Source of the DNA: Clostridiales bacterium
Lineage (GTDB): Bacteria > Bacillota_A > Clostridia > Christensenellales > Aristaeellaceae
Assembly: GCA_024684665.1 (NCBI GenBank)
Contig: JAIKWN010000042.1
Location: forward strand, 1-26,168
Reading direction: 5' to 3'
Length of the DNA: 26,168 bases
How positions within the stretch are numbered: position 1 is the first letter of the stretch; the number at the start of each line of letters is the position of its first letter. A program made the translations under genes and the position numbers. Below the pieces are notes generated by a model that saw only the letters and a list, made by a program, of their open reading frames with translations, had not been told where the DNA came from and did not search any database. This document shows, piece by piece, positions 1 to 5,848 of this stretch.

Positions 1-9
1 TTTTCTGTT

Positions 10-21
10 ATGAAGTGACCT
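10..21. repeat. Right-end subterminal inverted repeat of the IS
   Basis: This 12-bp sequence, ATGAAGTGACCT, is the exact reverse complement of 1826-1837 and the same sequence in the same orientation as 1732-1743. It lies 3 bp inside the inferred right end. Confidence 0.85.
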
Positions 22-22
22 T

Positions 23-28
23 TGTCAA
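23..28 (-). promoter_or_regulatory. Outward -35 box (TTGACA) at the IS right end
   Basis: On the minus strand this is a perfect TTGACA pointing out of the element. In the inserted state the bases 17 bp further on (positions 1-5) do not give a good -10 box. In a circle with ends 7 and 1844 joined, it lies exactly 17 bp from GATAAT at 1838-1843 and would drive the transposase. The circle promoter is an inference from spacing and from known IS110-family behaviour. Confidence 0.65.
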
Positions 29-32
29 GGTG

Positions 33-53
33 TTCTGAGAAATATTCTCAGAA
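33..53. repeat. Perfect 9-bp palindrome near the IS right end
   Basis: TTCTGAGAA at 33-41 and TTCTCAGAA at 45-53 are perfect complements with a 3-nt centre. It lies just inside the right-end repeat and the -35 box. It could be a protein-binding site or a short hairpin. No U-run follows on either strand, so it does not look like a terminator. Confidence 0.6.
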
Positions 54-331
54 ACTTGGCAGGTCAAGTAATATCAATCCCGACAGCACGTGGAAAGAGC
101 TCTGATTTAACAGTCTCCGGCATTGGCCACTCTGTTATTCGTGGGTTGGTTACCAACAGGCTAATGGTCCGCCGAGAGCCCTGCGATCTTAAAGCGTGGA
201 TCATGGTTGCCCATGCCAACAAAGAAAATGCGCAGATGGCTCGAACCTTACAGTGATCACAGCTCCTTCCAGATGCTGTCTGGAATGAATTCGGTAATAA
301 GTAGCTGGCTGGGGACACAGTTCCAATTCTG
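54..331. other. Non-coding part of the IS rich in potential hairpins
   Basis: No convincing protein gene is seen. The plus strand can form an arm at 121-128/159-166 (8 bp, one G.U) with an inner hairpin at 145-149/153-157. A second arm is 176-185 with 231-242 (10 bp, two-base bulge), and a third is a perfect 7-bp hairpin at 267-273/279-285 with a TGCTG loop. These may belong to a longer version of the structured RNA at 332-589. A weak plus-strand promoter-like pair (TTCTCA at 45-50, TAATAT at 69-74) is not strong enough to call. Confidence 0.4.
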
Positions 332-589
332 TTCGACCCGGAGCCGAAAAACGTTGGATTACACTCAAGCCTGCCGTTCGGGCAAGGGGTGGAGATTTTT
401 TCCGCTATACGGATGCGGAAAAAATACTACTCCTTGTCCGATTGCCTGGACGGGTTATGTTCGGCCAGCTACAATCAATCAGGCGATGGGCGGGAAATTT
501 GTCTTTTCTTGCTCCAATCCCATCCCGCCCGTCGCCGTGGCTACGGACCAGCCGGCCGAACATGTTCTGTCCAGGTCGGCAGGGTCGAA
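332..589 (+). ncRNA. Large branched structured RNA in the IS, opposite strand to the transposase
   Basis: The plus strand folds into a closed structure of about 80 base pairs in 258 nt. The closing stem is 332-339/582-589 (8 bp), continued by 343-347/576-580. One arm is 378-392/427-441 (15 pairs), topped by a perfect 11-bp stem 395-405/415-425 with a 9-nt loop. The other arm is 445-466/554-575 (21 of 22 paired), then 467-472/537-542, then 482-495/523-536 with a 27-nt loop. Eight pairs are G.U on the plus strand (382/437, 388/431, 391/428, 452/568, 454/566, 456/564, 470/539, 487/531). Each would be an A.C mismatch on the minus strand, and no pair shows the reverse. This points to selection on a plus-strand RNA. 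IS110-family elements use a guide (bridge or seek) RNA from their non-coding end, and for IS1111 types this lies downstream of the transposase as here; I recall it as same-strand. The role is inferred, and RNA ends and promoter are unknown. Confidence 0.6.
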
Positions 590-593
590 GGGA

Positions 594-1733
594 TCAAGCC
601 GCATTACCATGAATATTGTCCGTCATCATTCCCCATACAAAGCAAGCGAGTTCTCTGGCAACCGCCGCAACAGCGACATTTCGTTTCTTTCCGTGCCTGA
701 TTAACCTGTAGTATTTGCTCCGAAGCCTGACATTTGCCTTATCCGCATAAGCGATGACATCCGCTGAGTTTCCCTTCTGCCGTGAGATTAGATCCTTGGA
801 TTTTTTACCAATCTGACCCTTGCAGATTCCTCCTGCCGCTTCAATCAGCAATCGCCTCAGATGCGAATTCCCGGCTTTTGTAATGCCGAGCCTTCCGCCG
901 CTTTCTGCGCTGGAGTGTTCACCGGGAGCCAGCCCAAGGTAGGCAGCATAGACATTGCCTTTCCGGAACCGGATGAAATCACCTGTTTCGACAATCAACG
1001 ACAATGCGGTGTGCGTCTTGATTCCCAGGAAGCATTCCAGTTTTCTGACTTTCTCCTGGTATTCGCTTTGATCGGCGATCTCCTGAATCCGCTTGTCGTA
1101 TCTGTCGATCTTCGCTGTCAGTTCGTCGTATGTTGCCAGATACTCATTCAGTGTTTCGCGAATCAGTTCCGGAAGTTTTAGCGCTCTTAACCATTGCAGA
1201 TGCTTCCCGGTCCAGTGGGTTCCGTCGTAGAAGAATCCGAACCGTAAGCATAAAGCATTGGTTTGCTGTTTGACCTTCTTCAGCGCCAGCTTGTGATCAT
1301 CCCGCATCCGGACATATTCCTTAACGGCGTTATCCTCAGCGGTAGGAATATGAACAGCATGATACCCACCGCTGGAAAGGCATTGCGCAATGAGCTTGGC
1401 ATCCCTCCTGTCCGTTTTGATCCGCGGTCCCTGTTCTGACAGCATGGTTGTCGGAGCAAGTATCCTGCATTTCAACTTGCAACCTGTCAGTGTATGAAAC
1501 AGCGAGTATCCGAGGCAACCCGCTTCGTAACCACATTCCACATCGATTTCATCATGGCCTTTCGGATCCATCTTCTCCTTAATCCGTCGGATGAAATCAA
1601 GCACATTCTTGTGATCCGGCCCTACTGTGATGTTTGCCAGAATCTGGTCTTCCTCGCCGAACTTGCTCTCCAGAGCGCACAGGGTGAAATTTGTGGTATG
1701 GACATCCATTCCGATTTTGAGTATTCTATACAT
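594..1733 (-). CDS. IS110/IS1111-type DEDD transposase (RNA-guided recombinase family)
   Basis: The protein has 379 residues, slightly longer than usual for IS1111-type enzymes. The N-terminal RuvC-like DEDD domain shows GMDVH (D10), a YEAG motif (E70) and KTDRRDAK (D108, D111). The C-terminal Transposase_20 domain shows the conserved run AYLGLAPGEHSS and SGGRLGITKAGN near 264-289, with a likely catalytic serine at about 274-278. The family excises the element as a circle and inserts it at RNA-specified sites. The start is ATG with AGGAGG 6 nt upstream. That ribosome binding site lies inside a copy of the terminal repeat, which suggests control by RNA folding and perhaps by transposase binding. 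The frame is intact from end to end, so the element may be active. Confidence 0.93.
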   Translation of the reverse strand: MYRILKIGMDVHTTNFTLCALESKFGEEDQILANITVGPDHKNVLDFIRRIKEKMDPKGHDEIDVECGYEAGCLGYSLFHTLTGCKLKCRILAPTTMLSEQGPRIKTDRRDAKLIAQCLSSGGYHAVHIPTAEDNAVKEYVRMRDDHKLALKKVKQQTNALCLRFGFFYDGTHWTGKHLQWLRALKLPELIRETLNEYLATYDELTAKIDRYDKRIQEIADQSEYQEKVRKLECFLGIKTHTALSLIVETGDFIRFRKGNVYAAYLGLAPGEHSSAESGGRLGITKAGNSHLRRLLIEAAGGICKGQIGKKSKDLISRQKGNSADVIAYADKANVRLRSKYYRLIRHGKKRNVAVAAVARELACFVWGMMTDNIHGNAA

Positions 1734-1743
1734 GAAGTGACCT
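1732..1743. repeat. Third, internal copy of the IS terminal repeat
   Basis: ATGAAGTGACCT here is identical to the right-end repeat and inverted relative to the left-end repeat. It overlaps the transposase start codon and ribosome binding site on the minus strand. Confidence 0.85.
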
Positions 1744-1825
1744 CCTTTGCATGCGGTAAGCCCCGCAGCTGGCGTGATTTAGCATCTGACAGTATACGGG
1801 TAAATCCACGTTACTGCAAATGCTG

Positions 1826-1837
1826 AGGTCACTTCAT
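1826..1837. repeat. Left-end subterminal inverted repeat of the IS
   Basis: AGGTCACTTCAT is the exact inverted counterpart of 10-21 and lies 7 bp inside the inferred left end. Confidence 0.85.
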
Positions 1838-1843
1838 ATTATC
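1838..1843 (-). promoter_or_regulatory. -10 box (GATAAT) at the IS left end
   Basis: On the minus strand this reads GATAAT, five of six matches to TATAAT, next to the left-end repeat and pointing into the transposase gene. No good -35 box lies at the right distance in the present flank. In the circle it pairs with TTGACA from the right end at 17 bp. Confidence 0.6.
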
Positions 1844-1844
1844 T

Positions 1845-2310
1845 ATAGGGAAGTCAGCAAAGAGACTTTATCCTCTTGGACCAGCCCACTTGGCTCCCAG
1901 GTGTTTAACTCTTTGATTTCCAAGAAATTATACTGTGTGACCAGTATTCTAGAATAATCACAAAATAAGAGTGGCACCGTATGGCACCACTCTGTCGCAA
2001 AATCTCATCTGCTGGCCAGGTCGGGCTCCAGCATCGCCCTGTGTACAGGTAAACGCAGGTCTAGTACATTCGCTTTGTGCTTTCATTAACCGTCTATGGC
2101 GCTTAAAACCATCCTTTTTATGGCAGTTAGCTTTCCAGTCACCGCGGACCGGATTATCCCTTGCGGGTGGGCTACATTAAAATGGGAAATAGTAGAAACA
2201 AGCACCTTGAAAATATAACCCGATTGATTAAGGGTTTACATCAATCGAAACGCATCGGATTTTTGTGCAAATAACACGGCTTCATAATAAAAATTTTGGT
2301 AAAAATTTAC
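1845..2310. other. Gene-free AT-rich flank between the IS and the tRNA fragment
   Basis: No gene is supported in this 466-bp stretch. Visible structure includes a 10-bp palindrome ATTCTAGAAT at 1946-1955; a 7-bp hairpin AGAGTGG/CCACTCT at 1968-1974/1987-1993, whose loop region repeats GGCACC; and a perfect 8-bp inverted repeat CGATTGAT/ATCAATCG at 2221-2228/2240-2247. A short direct repeat of AAAAATTT type lies at about 2289-2308. The last two lie just left of the tRNA junction, where integrase or excisionase sites would be expected if this is an element end. That role is a guess. Confidence 0.45.
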
Positions 2311-2357
2311 GACTACGAATCAAAAGGCCTTCGGTTCGAATCCGGATGGGTGCACCA
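2311..2357 (+). pseudogene. 3' fragment of tRNA-Arg(ACG), candidate attachment site
   Basis: The fragment contains the anticodon loop CTACGAA (2313-2319, anticodon ACG), the 3' anticodon strand TCAAA, a 5-nt variable loop, a complete T-arm (TTCGG, loop TTCGAAT, CCGGA at 2330-2346), the 3' acceptor strand TGGGTGC, discriminator A and encoded CCA. The D-arm, the 5' acceptor strand (expected GCACCCA-like) and most of the 5' anticodon strand are missing, since the bases before 2311 pair at only two positions. Integrases of the tyrosine family often target exactly this part of a tRNA gene and restore the tRNA at the other end of the element, which would lie left of this window. The fragment is plain to see; the integration history is inferred. 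Confidence 0.85.
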
Positions 2358-2360
2358 AGA

Positions 2361-2390
2361 ATCCCGCCTGATAAACAGGCGGGATTTTTT
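2361..2390 (+). terminator. Rho-independent terminator of the original tRNA-Arg gene
   Basis: A perfect 10-bp stem (ATCCCGCCTG at 2361-2370, CAGGCGGGAT at 2376-2385) with a 5-nt loop is followed by a run of T to 2390. It begins 4 nt after the encoded CCA, as expected for a tRNA transcription unit. Confidence 0.9.
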
Positions 2391-2622
2391 GTTATATTGT
2401 TTGGTTTTTCGTGTCTTTTCGTTCAATAACCATCTTCGAATGCCGAAAAATCCATTTTGTAACATTCGTTACAAGAGTCTGTTTGCCTGCTGCGACGCCA
2501 AAATGTCACAAGGCATGTCACATAGCATTTAAATAACGCTCGTTCAACCCGCACCACGTCTACATTTTTCATTTTTCTATTTGTTCATACCATGTCACAA
2601 ATACAAGTTTCCAAATATCTCT
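2391..2622. other. AT-rich intergenic stretch with three ATGTCACA repeats
   Basis: No gene is supported. ATGTCACA occurs at 2503-2510, 2515-2522 and 2592-2599, and a small hairpin GTAAC/GTTAC lies at about 2459-2472. The repeats could be regulator sites or chance in AT-rich DNA. No terminator is seen for the minus-strand genes that read into this stretch. Confidence 0.35.
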
Positions 2623-2865
2623 TCAGTCTCTTTTTCCCTTCCCGATGTCGGTATTCTTCTCTTTCTCTTTGCATTGCTCATGGAGGCGGTAGAGGATTTT
2701 TTCGTTCATGTCTCTCAAAACGAGGTCGTCCCCCGTCTTGATTTCTTCCTCGCTCATTTCTATATAACAGTCCATTAGCTTGTTTTGAACCTTGTGTGAA
2801 CTAAGAGCTTTCCCCATCAAGAACCCCATCATGTAATCATAGCTCATAAGATCGTCGGACTTCAC
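2623..2865 (-). CDS. Small hypothetical protein, 80 aa
   Basis: The family is not recognised. The GTG start has an excellent ribosome binding site (GAGGAGG, 8-9 nt upstream), which supports a real gene. The protein is soluble: the N-terminus has hydrophobic, methionine-rich turns (YDYMMGFLMGKAL) and the C-terminal half is highly charged and probably helical (EMSEEEIK to the lysine-rich end). No signal peptide or metal-binding motif is seen. It lies 68 nt downstream of the LCP gene on the same strand and may share its transcript. The base composition is poorer in GC than the core genes to the right, so it may be an accessory gene next to the tRNA integration site. Confidence 0.6.
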   Translation of the reverse strand: MKSDDLMSYDYMMGFLMGKALSSHKVQNKLMDCYIEMSEEEIKTGDDLVLRDMNEKILYRLHEQCKEKEKNTDIGKGKRD

Positions 2866-2933
2866 AGGAAGATCCTCCTCTCCAAAGCGACTATAAGGGA
2901 ATGCACTTCAGATGTTCTTTCCACTTTCGGCAG

Positions 2934-3836
2934 TCAGTCTCCGTATAGAAAGGCCTTCGCGTCGTTCGCCAGCAGCTTTTCCTCGGAGAGGAGCACGCTC
3001 ATGCCCTTGTATTCGTCAAAGGCGTAGGTCCCCCGGCGCGGCAGCGTCTCCACACGCATCCCCGTGATGCCATGGGTCAGTGCGGAGAGGCTCATGGAAA
3101 GGATCTCCTCCGTGCTGAGATTGGTGGATGTGTTCATGAGGCACGCTTGCAGGAAAGCCATCCTCTGATCCCCGTCCAGTTTACTGACCTGCTGCGCGAT
3201 CGCGGATATGACGCGCCGCTGCCTGGCCATGCGGCCGAAATCGCTGTCCAGGTCACGAATGCGGGCGTAAGTCATTGCCTGCAGGCCAGAGAGCACGCAG
3301 TCCCCACTAGGGCAGGGCGGATTCTCCTCGTGGGGAAATTCGATCCCGATCATGCGGTTGACCTCCCGTGCCTCCCCTGGAGTGATAGTGATGGAAAGGC
3401 CCCCCATAGCGTCCAGGATGCGGCGGAGGCCGTGGATGTTCAGGGAGACGTAGCGCTCGATGTTCAGCGAGAACGTCTGGTTGATCGTCTTCATCAGAAG
3501 GATCGGCCCGCCGAAGCTATGCGCGGCGTTCAAGCGGTTCGTTCCGCCTCGGTTCGGGATATTGACGAGAAGATCCCGCGCCAGGGAGAGCAGGCGCACT
3601 TCTCCCGTATCCCTGTGATACGAGCATACGATCATAGTATCGCTGCGCCCTTCGTCTCTCACATCCTCCCAGGCGTCCGCGCCAATCAAAAGAACGTTGA
3701 CCACGTTCTCCGCCAACCCGCCTGTAGACCCCGTATCCCAGGGTTCGAGGTTGATCTGATACTCCGCCAAGGCCGGGACGAGAAGGACAGCCAGGAGGAG
3801 CAGAACCATTCTCCCACGTTTCAATTTATTTTTCAC
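2934..3836 (-). CDS. LytR-CpsA-Psr (LCP) family wall-polymer ligase
   Basis: LCP enzymes transfer undecaprenyl-linked anionic polymers to peptidoglycan on the outer face of the membrane. This 300-aa protein has a short cytoplasmic N-terminus (KNKLKRGR), one hydrophobic segment at about 10-24 acting as signal anchor, and a single LCP domain from about 46. Family hallmarks are visible: VLLIGAD, GRSDTMIV, LARDLLVNIP, NRLNAAHSFGG, the IERYVSLN strand, and the arginine-rich LQAMTYARIRDLDSDFGRMARQRR stretch near 187-210. SLARD replaces the commoner SIPRD. The GTG start at 3836 has only a weak ribosome binding site. ATG (M10) is an alternative but would leave the anchor without its basic flank. A strong promoter lies about 75 nt upstream. 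Confidence 0.9.
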   Translation of the reverse strand: MKNKLKRGRMVLLLLAVLLVPALAEYQINLEPWDTGSTGGLAENVVNVLLIGADAWEDVRDEGRSDTMIVCSYHRDTGEVRLLSLARDLLVNIPNRGGTNRLNAAHSFGGPILLMKTINQTFSLNIERYVSLNIHGLRRILDAMGGLSITITPGEAREVNRMIGIEFPHEENPPCPSGDCVLSGLQAMTYARIRDLDSDFGRMARQRRVISAIAQQVSKLDGDQRMAFLQACLMNTSTNLSTEEILSMSLSALTHGITGMRVETLPRRGTYAFDEYKGMSVLLSEEKLLANDAKAFLYGD

Positions 3837-3880
3837 GATTCAGCAGTGCTCCCGAATTTTCTTCTAATACTGTTATACTG

Positions 3881-3903
3881 AGCTGTCCGCGGGGCGAACA
3901 GCT
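3881..3903 (-). promoter_or_regulatory. Hairpin in the LCP gene leader
   Basis: On the minus strand AGCTGT-TCG pairs with CGG-ACAGCT around a CCCCG loop, 9 bp including one G.U. It falls in the leader transcribed from the promoter at 3917-3945. There is no U-run, so it may be a stability or binding element rather than a terminator. Confidence 0.4.
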
Positions 3904-3916
3904 TGCCCTTCTACAA

Positions 3917-3945
3917 ATTATATCATCCTGGATTTCCGCTTGCAA
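3917..3945 (-). promoter_or_regulatory. Vegetative promoter for the LCP gene
   Basis: On the minus strand TTGCAA (3940-3945) and a perfect TATAAT (3917-3922) are separated by 17 bp. Transcription would start near 3910 and read through the LCP gene and probably the small gene after it. Confidence 0.75.
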
Positions 3946-4035
3946 CCAAAAATCGGAAGTCGACCCCGGGCCCAGCGGAGGCGTGGTCCGCTCCTTATTC
4001 TTTAAATGTGCTTTAAATGTGTCAAGAAAAAAAGC

Positions 4036-4064
4036 TTGACAGTGGAAGAAAAATGCGGTATAAG
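4036..4064 (+). promoter_or_regulatory. Vegetative promoter for ylxM-ffh and probably rpsP-khpA
   Basis: A perfect TTGACA (4036-4041) and TATAAG (4059-4064) are 17 bp apart. The start of transcription near 4071 lies after the upstream in-frame ATG codons at 4017 and 4053, which argues against those as start codons for ylxM. Confidence 0.8.
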
Positions 4065-4100
4065 AATATCCCGTTGATTACGATGGTTTTGGAGGGACAG

Positions 4101-4451
4101 GTGGAGGAGCGCGTAGAAACCGGTTTTCTCTTTGGTTTTTATGGCCCGCTGTTGACTGAGAGGCAGAAGCTGCTGCTCTCGCTCTGGTGCGAAGAGGATC
4201 TCAGTCTGTCAGAAATCGCCGAGCGGGAGGGAATCTCACGCCAAGGGGTGCACGACACGGTGCACTCTGCGCAAAGAAGGCTGTACGAGCTGGAGAGCAA
4301 GCTGGGTCTTGCAGCCAGGTACCGTCAGCTGATTAGCGGGCTTGAAACCTGTCTGGGCGAAATACGGATGATTCCGGGAGAACCGGCGAGAGAGATAGAA
4401 GAAAAACTCTTGCGCATACTTGCCTGGGAGGAGGATGACGATGGCGTTTGA
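4101..4451 (+). CDS. ylxM: YlxM/p13-like helix-turn-helix protein linked to the SRP
   Basis: YlxM proteins are small sigma-70 region-4-like HTH proteins encoded next to ffh; a link to the signal recognition particle has been proposed. The 116-aa product shows the family pattern: GFLFGFYGPLLTERQ at the N-terminus, then LSLSEIAEREGISRQGVHDTV, which is the HTH. A charged helical tail ends in EEDDDG. The frame is open from 4017, but GTG 4101 is preferred. It has GGAGGG 4-5 nt upstream, gives the usual MEERVE-type start and lies after the mapped promoter; ATG 4083 lacks a ribosome binding site. The 3' end overlaps ffh by 11 nt, implying coupled translation. Confidence 0.88.
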   Translation: MEERVETGFLFGFYGPLLTERQKLLLSLWCEEDLSLSEIAEREGISRQGVHDTVHSAQRRLYELESKLGLAARYRQLISGLETCLGEIRMIPGEPAREIEEKLLRILAWEEDDDGV

Positions 4452-5781
4452 GGGACTGACCGGTAAACTGCAGCAGGCTTTTTCAAAGCTGCGCGGCAAA
4501 GGCAAGCTTTCCGAAGAAGATGTGAAGCAGGTCATGCGCGACGTGCGCATTGCTCTTCTTGAGGCGGATGTCAGCTATAAAGTCGTCAAGGATTTTGTAA
4601 AGCGGGTTACCGAACGCTGCGTCGGTCAGGAAACACTTGGCAGCATGAACGCGCAGCAGCAGATCATGCGCGTTGTGAACGAAGAACTGACCGGCCTCAT
4701 GGGCGGCACAAACGCCCGGCTCATCTACAGTTCCTCCCCCGTCAGTGTCTTCATGCTCTGTGGCCTGCAGGGCGCCGGCAAAACGACGATGTGCGGCAAG
4801 CTTGCCGGATACCTGAAAAAGGACGGAAAGCGCCCCCTCCTTGTGGCCTGCGATATTTACCGTCCCGCCGCCATCAAGCAGCTTCAAGTTGTCGGAGGAC
4901 AGGTTGGCGTTCCGGTTCTCGAGAAGGGAACGCAGGACCCCGCGCTCACGGCAAAACAAGCGGTCGAGTATGCGAGAAACCACCAGAACGACGTAGTCAT
5001 CCTGGATACGGCTGGCCGGCTGCACATCGACGAGAACCTGATGGGAGAGCTGCAGCGCATCTGCGAAGCGGTTTCACCGAATGAGGTGCTGCTCACTGTC
5101 GATGCGATGACCGGACAGGACGCAGTGAACGTCGCAGAGAGCTTCGGCGGAAAGCTGGACCTGACCGGCGTAATCCTGACGAAGCTGGACGGCGACACCC
5201 GCGGCGGCGCAGCGCTCAGCGTACGTGCTGTGACCGGGAAGCCGATCAAATTCGCGGGCACAGGCGAGAAACTCGCCGACATCGAGCCGTTCCATCCGGA
5301 TCGTATGGCCTCCCGGATTCTCGGTATGGGCGACATCGCGACGCTCGTTGAGAAAGCACAGGAGAACCTGGATGTCGATCCGGCTCAGGCCGAGGACATG
5401 GCAAAGCGCATCAAAAATGCCGACCTGAGCCTCGAGGACTTCCTCACACAGATGCAGCAGCTGAAGAAAATGGGCCCGCTGTCCGGTATCCTCAAGATGC
5501 TGCCCGGAATGAGTGCGATTGGCGATATCGATATTCCAGACGATGCAATGAAAAAACCGGAAGCAATCATCCGTTCCATGACGCCGCGCGAGCGGAAGCA
5601 TCCGGAAATACTGAACGCAAGCCGTCGCAAGCGCATCGCTGCTGGAAGTGGAACAACGGTGCAGGACGTCAATCAGCTAATCCGCCAGTTCGAAGACACG
5701 AAAAAGCAGGTCCGCTCGATGATGAGCCAGGCACGAGGGAAAAAGGGCCGTATGCGTCTCCCCTTTGGCCGTATGAAATGA
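4441..5781 (+). CDS. ffh: Signal recognition particle GTPase Ffh
   Basis: Ffh binds signal sequences of nascent membrane and secreted proteins and, with SRP RNA and FtsY, delivers ribosomes to the translocon. This 446-aa protein is standard length. The N domain occupies about 1-90. The G domain has GLQGAGKTT (108-116), DTAGR (189-193) and TKLDGD (247-252). A methionine-rich M domain runs from about 295, with an MKKMGPLSGILKMLPGM-like region and a basic tail ending KKGRMRLPFGRMK. The start ATG 4441 gives the usual MAFEGL and lies 6 nt after GGAGGAGG; an ATG two codons upstream is possible. It is followed by rpsP after 67 nt, the normal order in Bacillota. Confidence 0.98.
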   Translation: MAFEGLTGKLQQAFSKLRGKGKLSEEDVKQVMRDVRIALLEADVSYKVVKDFVKRVTERCVGQETLGSMNAQQQIMRVVNEELTGLMGGTNARLIYSSSPVSVFMLCGLQGAGKTTMCGKLAGYLKKDGKRPLLVACDIYRPAAIKQLQVVGGQVGVPVLEKGTQDPALTAKQAVEYARNHQNDVVILDTAGRLHIDENLMGELQRICEAVSPNEVLLTVDAMTGQDAVNVAESFGGKLDLTGVILTKLDGDTRGGAALSVRAVTGKPIKFAGTGEKLADIEPFHPDRMASRILGMGDIATLVEKAQENLDVDPAQAEDMAKRIKNADLSLEDFLTQMQQLKKMGPLSGILKMLPGMSAIGDIDIPDDAMKKPEAIIRSMTPRERKHPEILNASRRKRIAAGSGTTVQDVNQLIRQFEDTKKQVRSMMSQARGKKGRMRLPFGRMK

Positions 5782-5848
5782 TGCCGACAATCTTTTGATT
5801 GAGGACATAACGAAACCCGAGAAGGGAATTTAAGGAGGAAAAACAAAA

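Larger units (their letters stand above)
1730..1839 (-). promoter_or_regulatory. Transposase leader: hairpin that can hide the ribosome binding site and start codon
   Basis: On the transposase strand, the left-end repeat (1825-1839) and the copy over the ribosome binding site (1730-1744) can pair as a 15-bp helix: 13 Watson-Crick pairs, one G.U and one A-U. It would bury the AGGAGG and the AUG. The 80 nt between contain two small hairpins (1781-1794/1812-1824 and 1752-1756/1763-1767). A transcript coming from outside would carry both halves. One starting from the circle promoter (expected near 1831) would lose about half of the 5' strand. Folding is read from sequence; the regulatory role is inferred by analogy with read-through protection in IS10 and IS50. 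Confidence 0.6.
7..1844 (-). mobile_element. IS110-family, IS1111-type insertion sequence, complete
   Basis: The element carries one DEDD transposase on the minus strand. Perfect 12-bp inverted repeats (ATGAAGTGACCT) lie at 10-21 and 1826-1837. From memory, IS1111-type elements have subterminal 12-bp repeats with about 7 bp outside the left one and 3 bp outside the right one; applying that sets the ends at 1844 and 7. This placement gains support because joining these exact ends creates a promoter with a 17-bp spacer (TTGACA at 23-28, GATAAT at 1838-1843). IS110-family elements move as circles without making target duplications, and none can be judged here because only 6 bp of right flank is visible. 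The non-coding stretch between transposase stop and right end is about 570 bp, which seems long for the group. Base-exact ends are inferred. Confidence 0.85.

Noticed and set aside
64..318. 84-codon minus-strand frame downstream of the transposase gene
   Set aside because: There is no ribosome binding site, family or transposase-like motif, and several hairpins lie inside it.
395..425. 11-bp stem with A/T-rich base taken as a transcription terminator
   Set aside because: The T and A runs are inside the stem and no U-run follows on either strand. It fits better as an arm of the structured RNA.
496..522. Hairpin-loop bases TTTTCT and TTGCT matching the IS flanks, as possible target guides
   Set aside because: Matches are only 5-6 nt with the flanks visible, which is within chance for a loop this long. 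I did not find a convincing guide-target pairing.
207..704. Open frames of 165 and 103 codons on the plus strand across the IS right half
   Set aside because: They overlap the transposase 3' end and the structured RNA, have no ribosome binding site and give no recognisable protein. The open frames are by-products of a constrained RNA.
1971..2180. 69-codon plus-strand frame between the IS and the tRNA fragment
   Set aside because: No ribosome binding site and no recognisable content.
2311..2357. A complete tRNA gene
   Set aside because: No D-arm or 5' acceptor strand complementary to TGGGTGC is present upstream. Only the 3' part exists.
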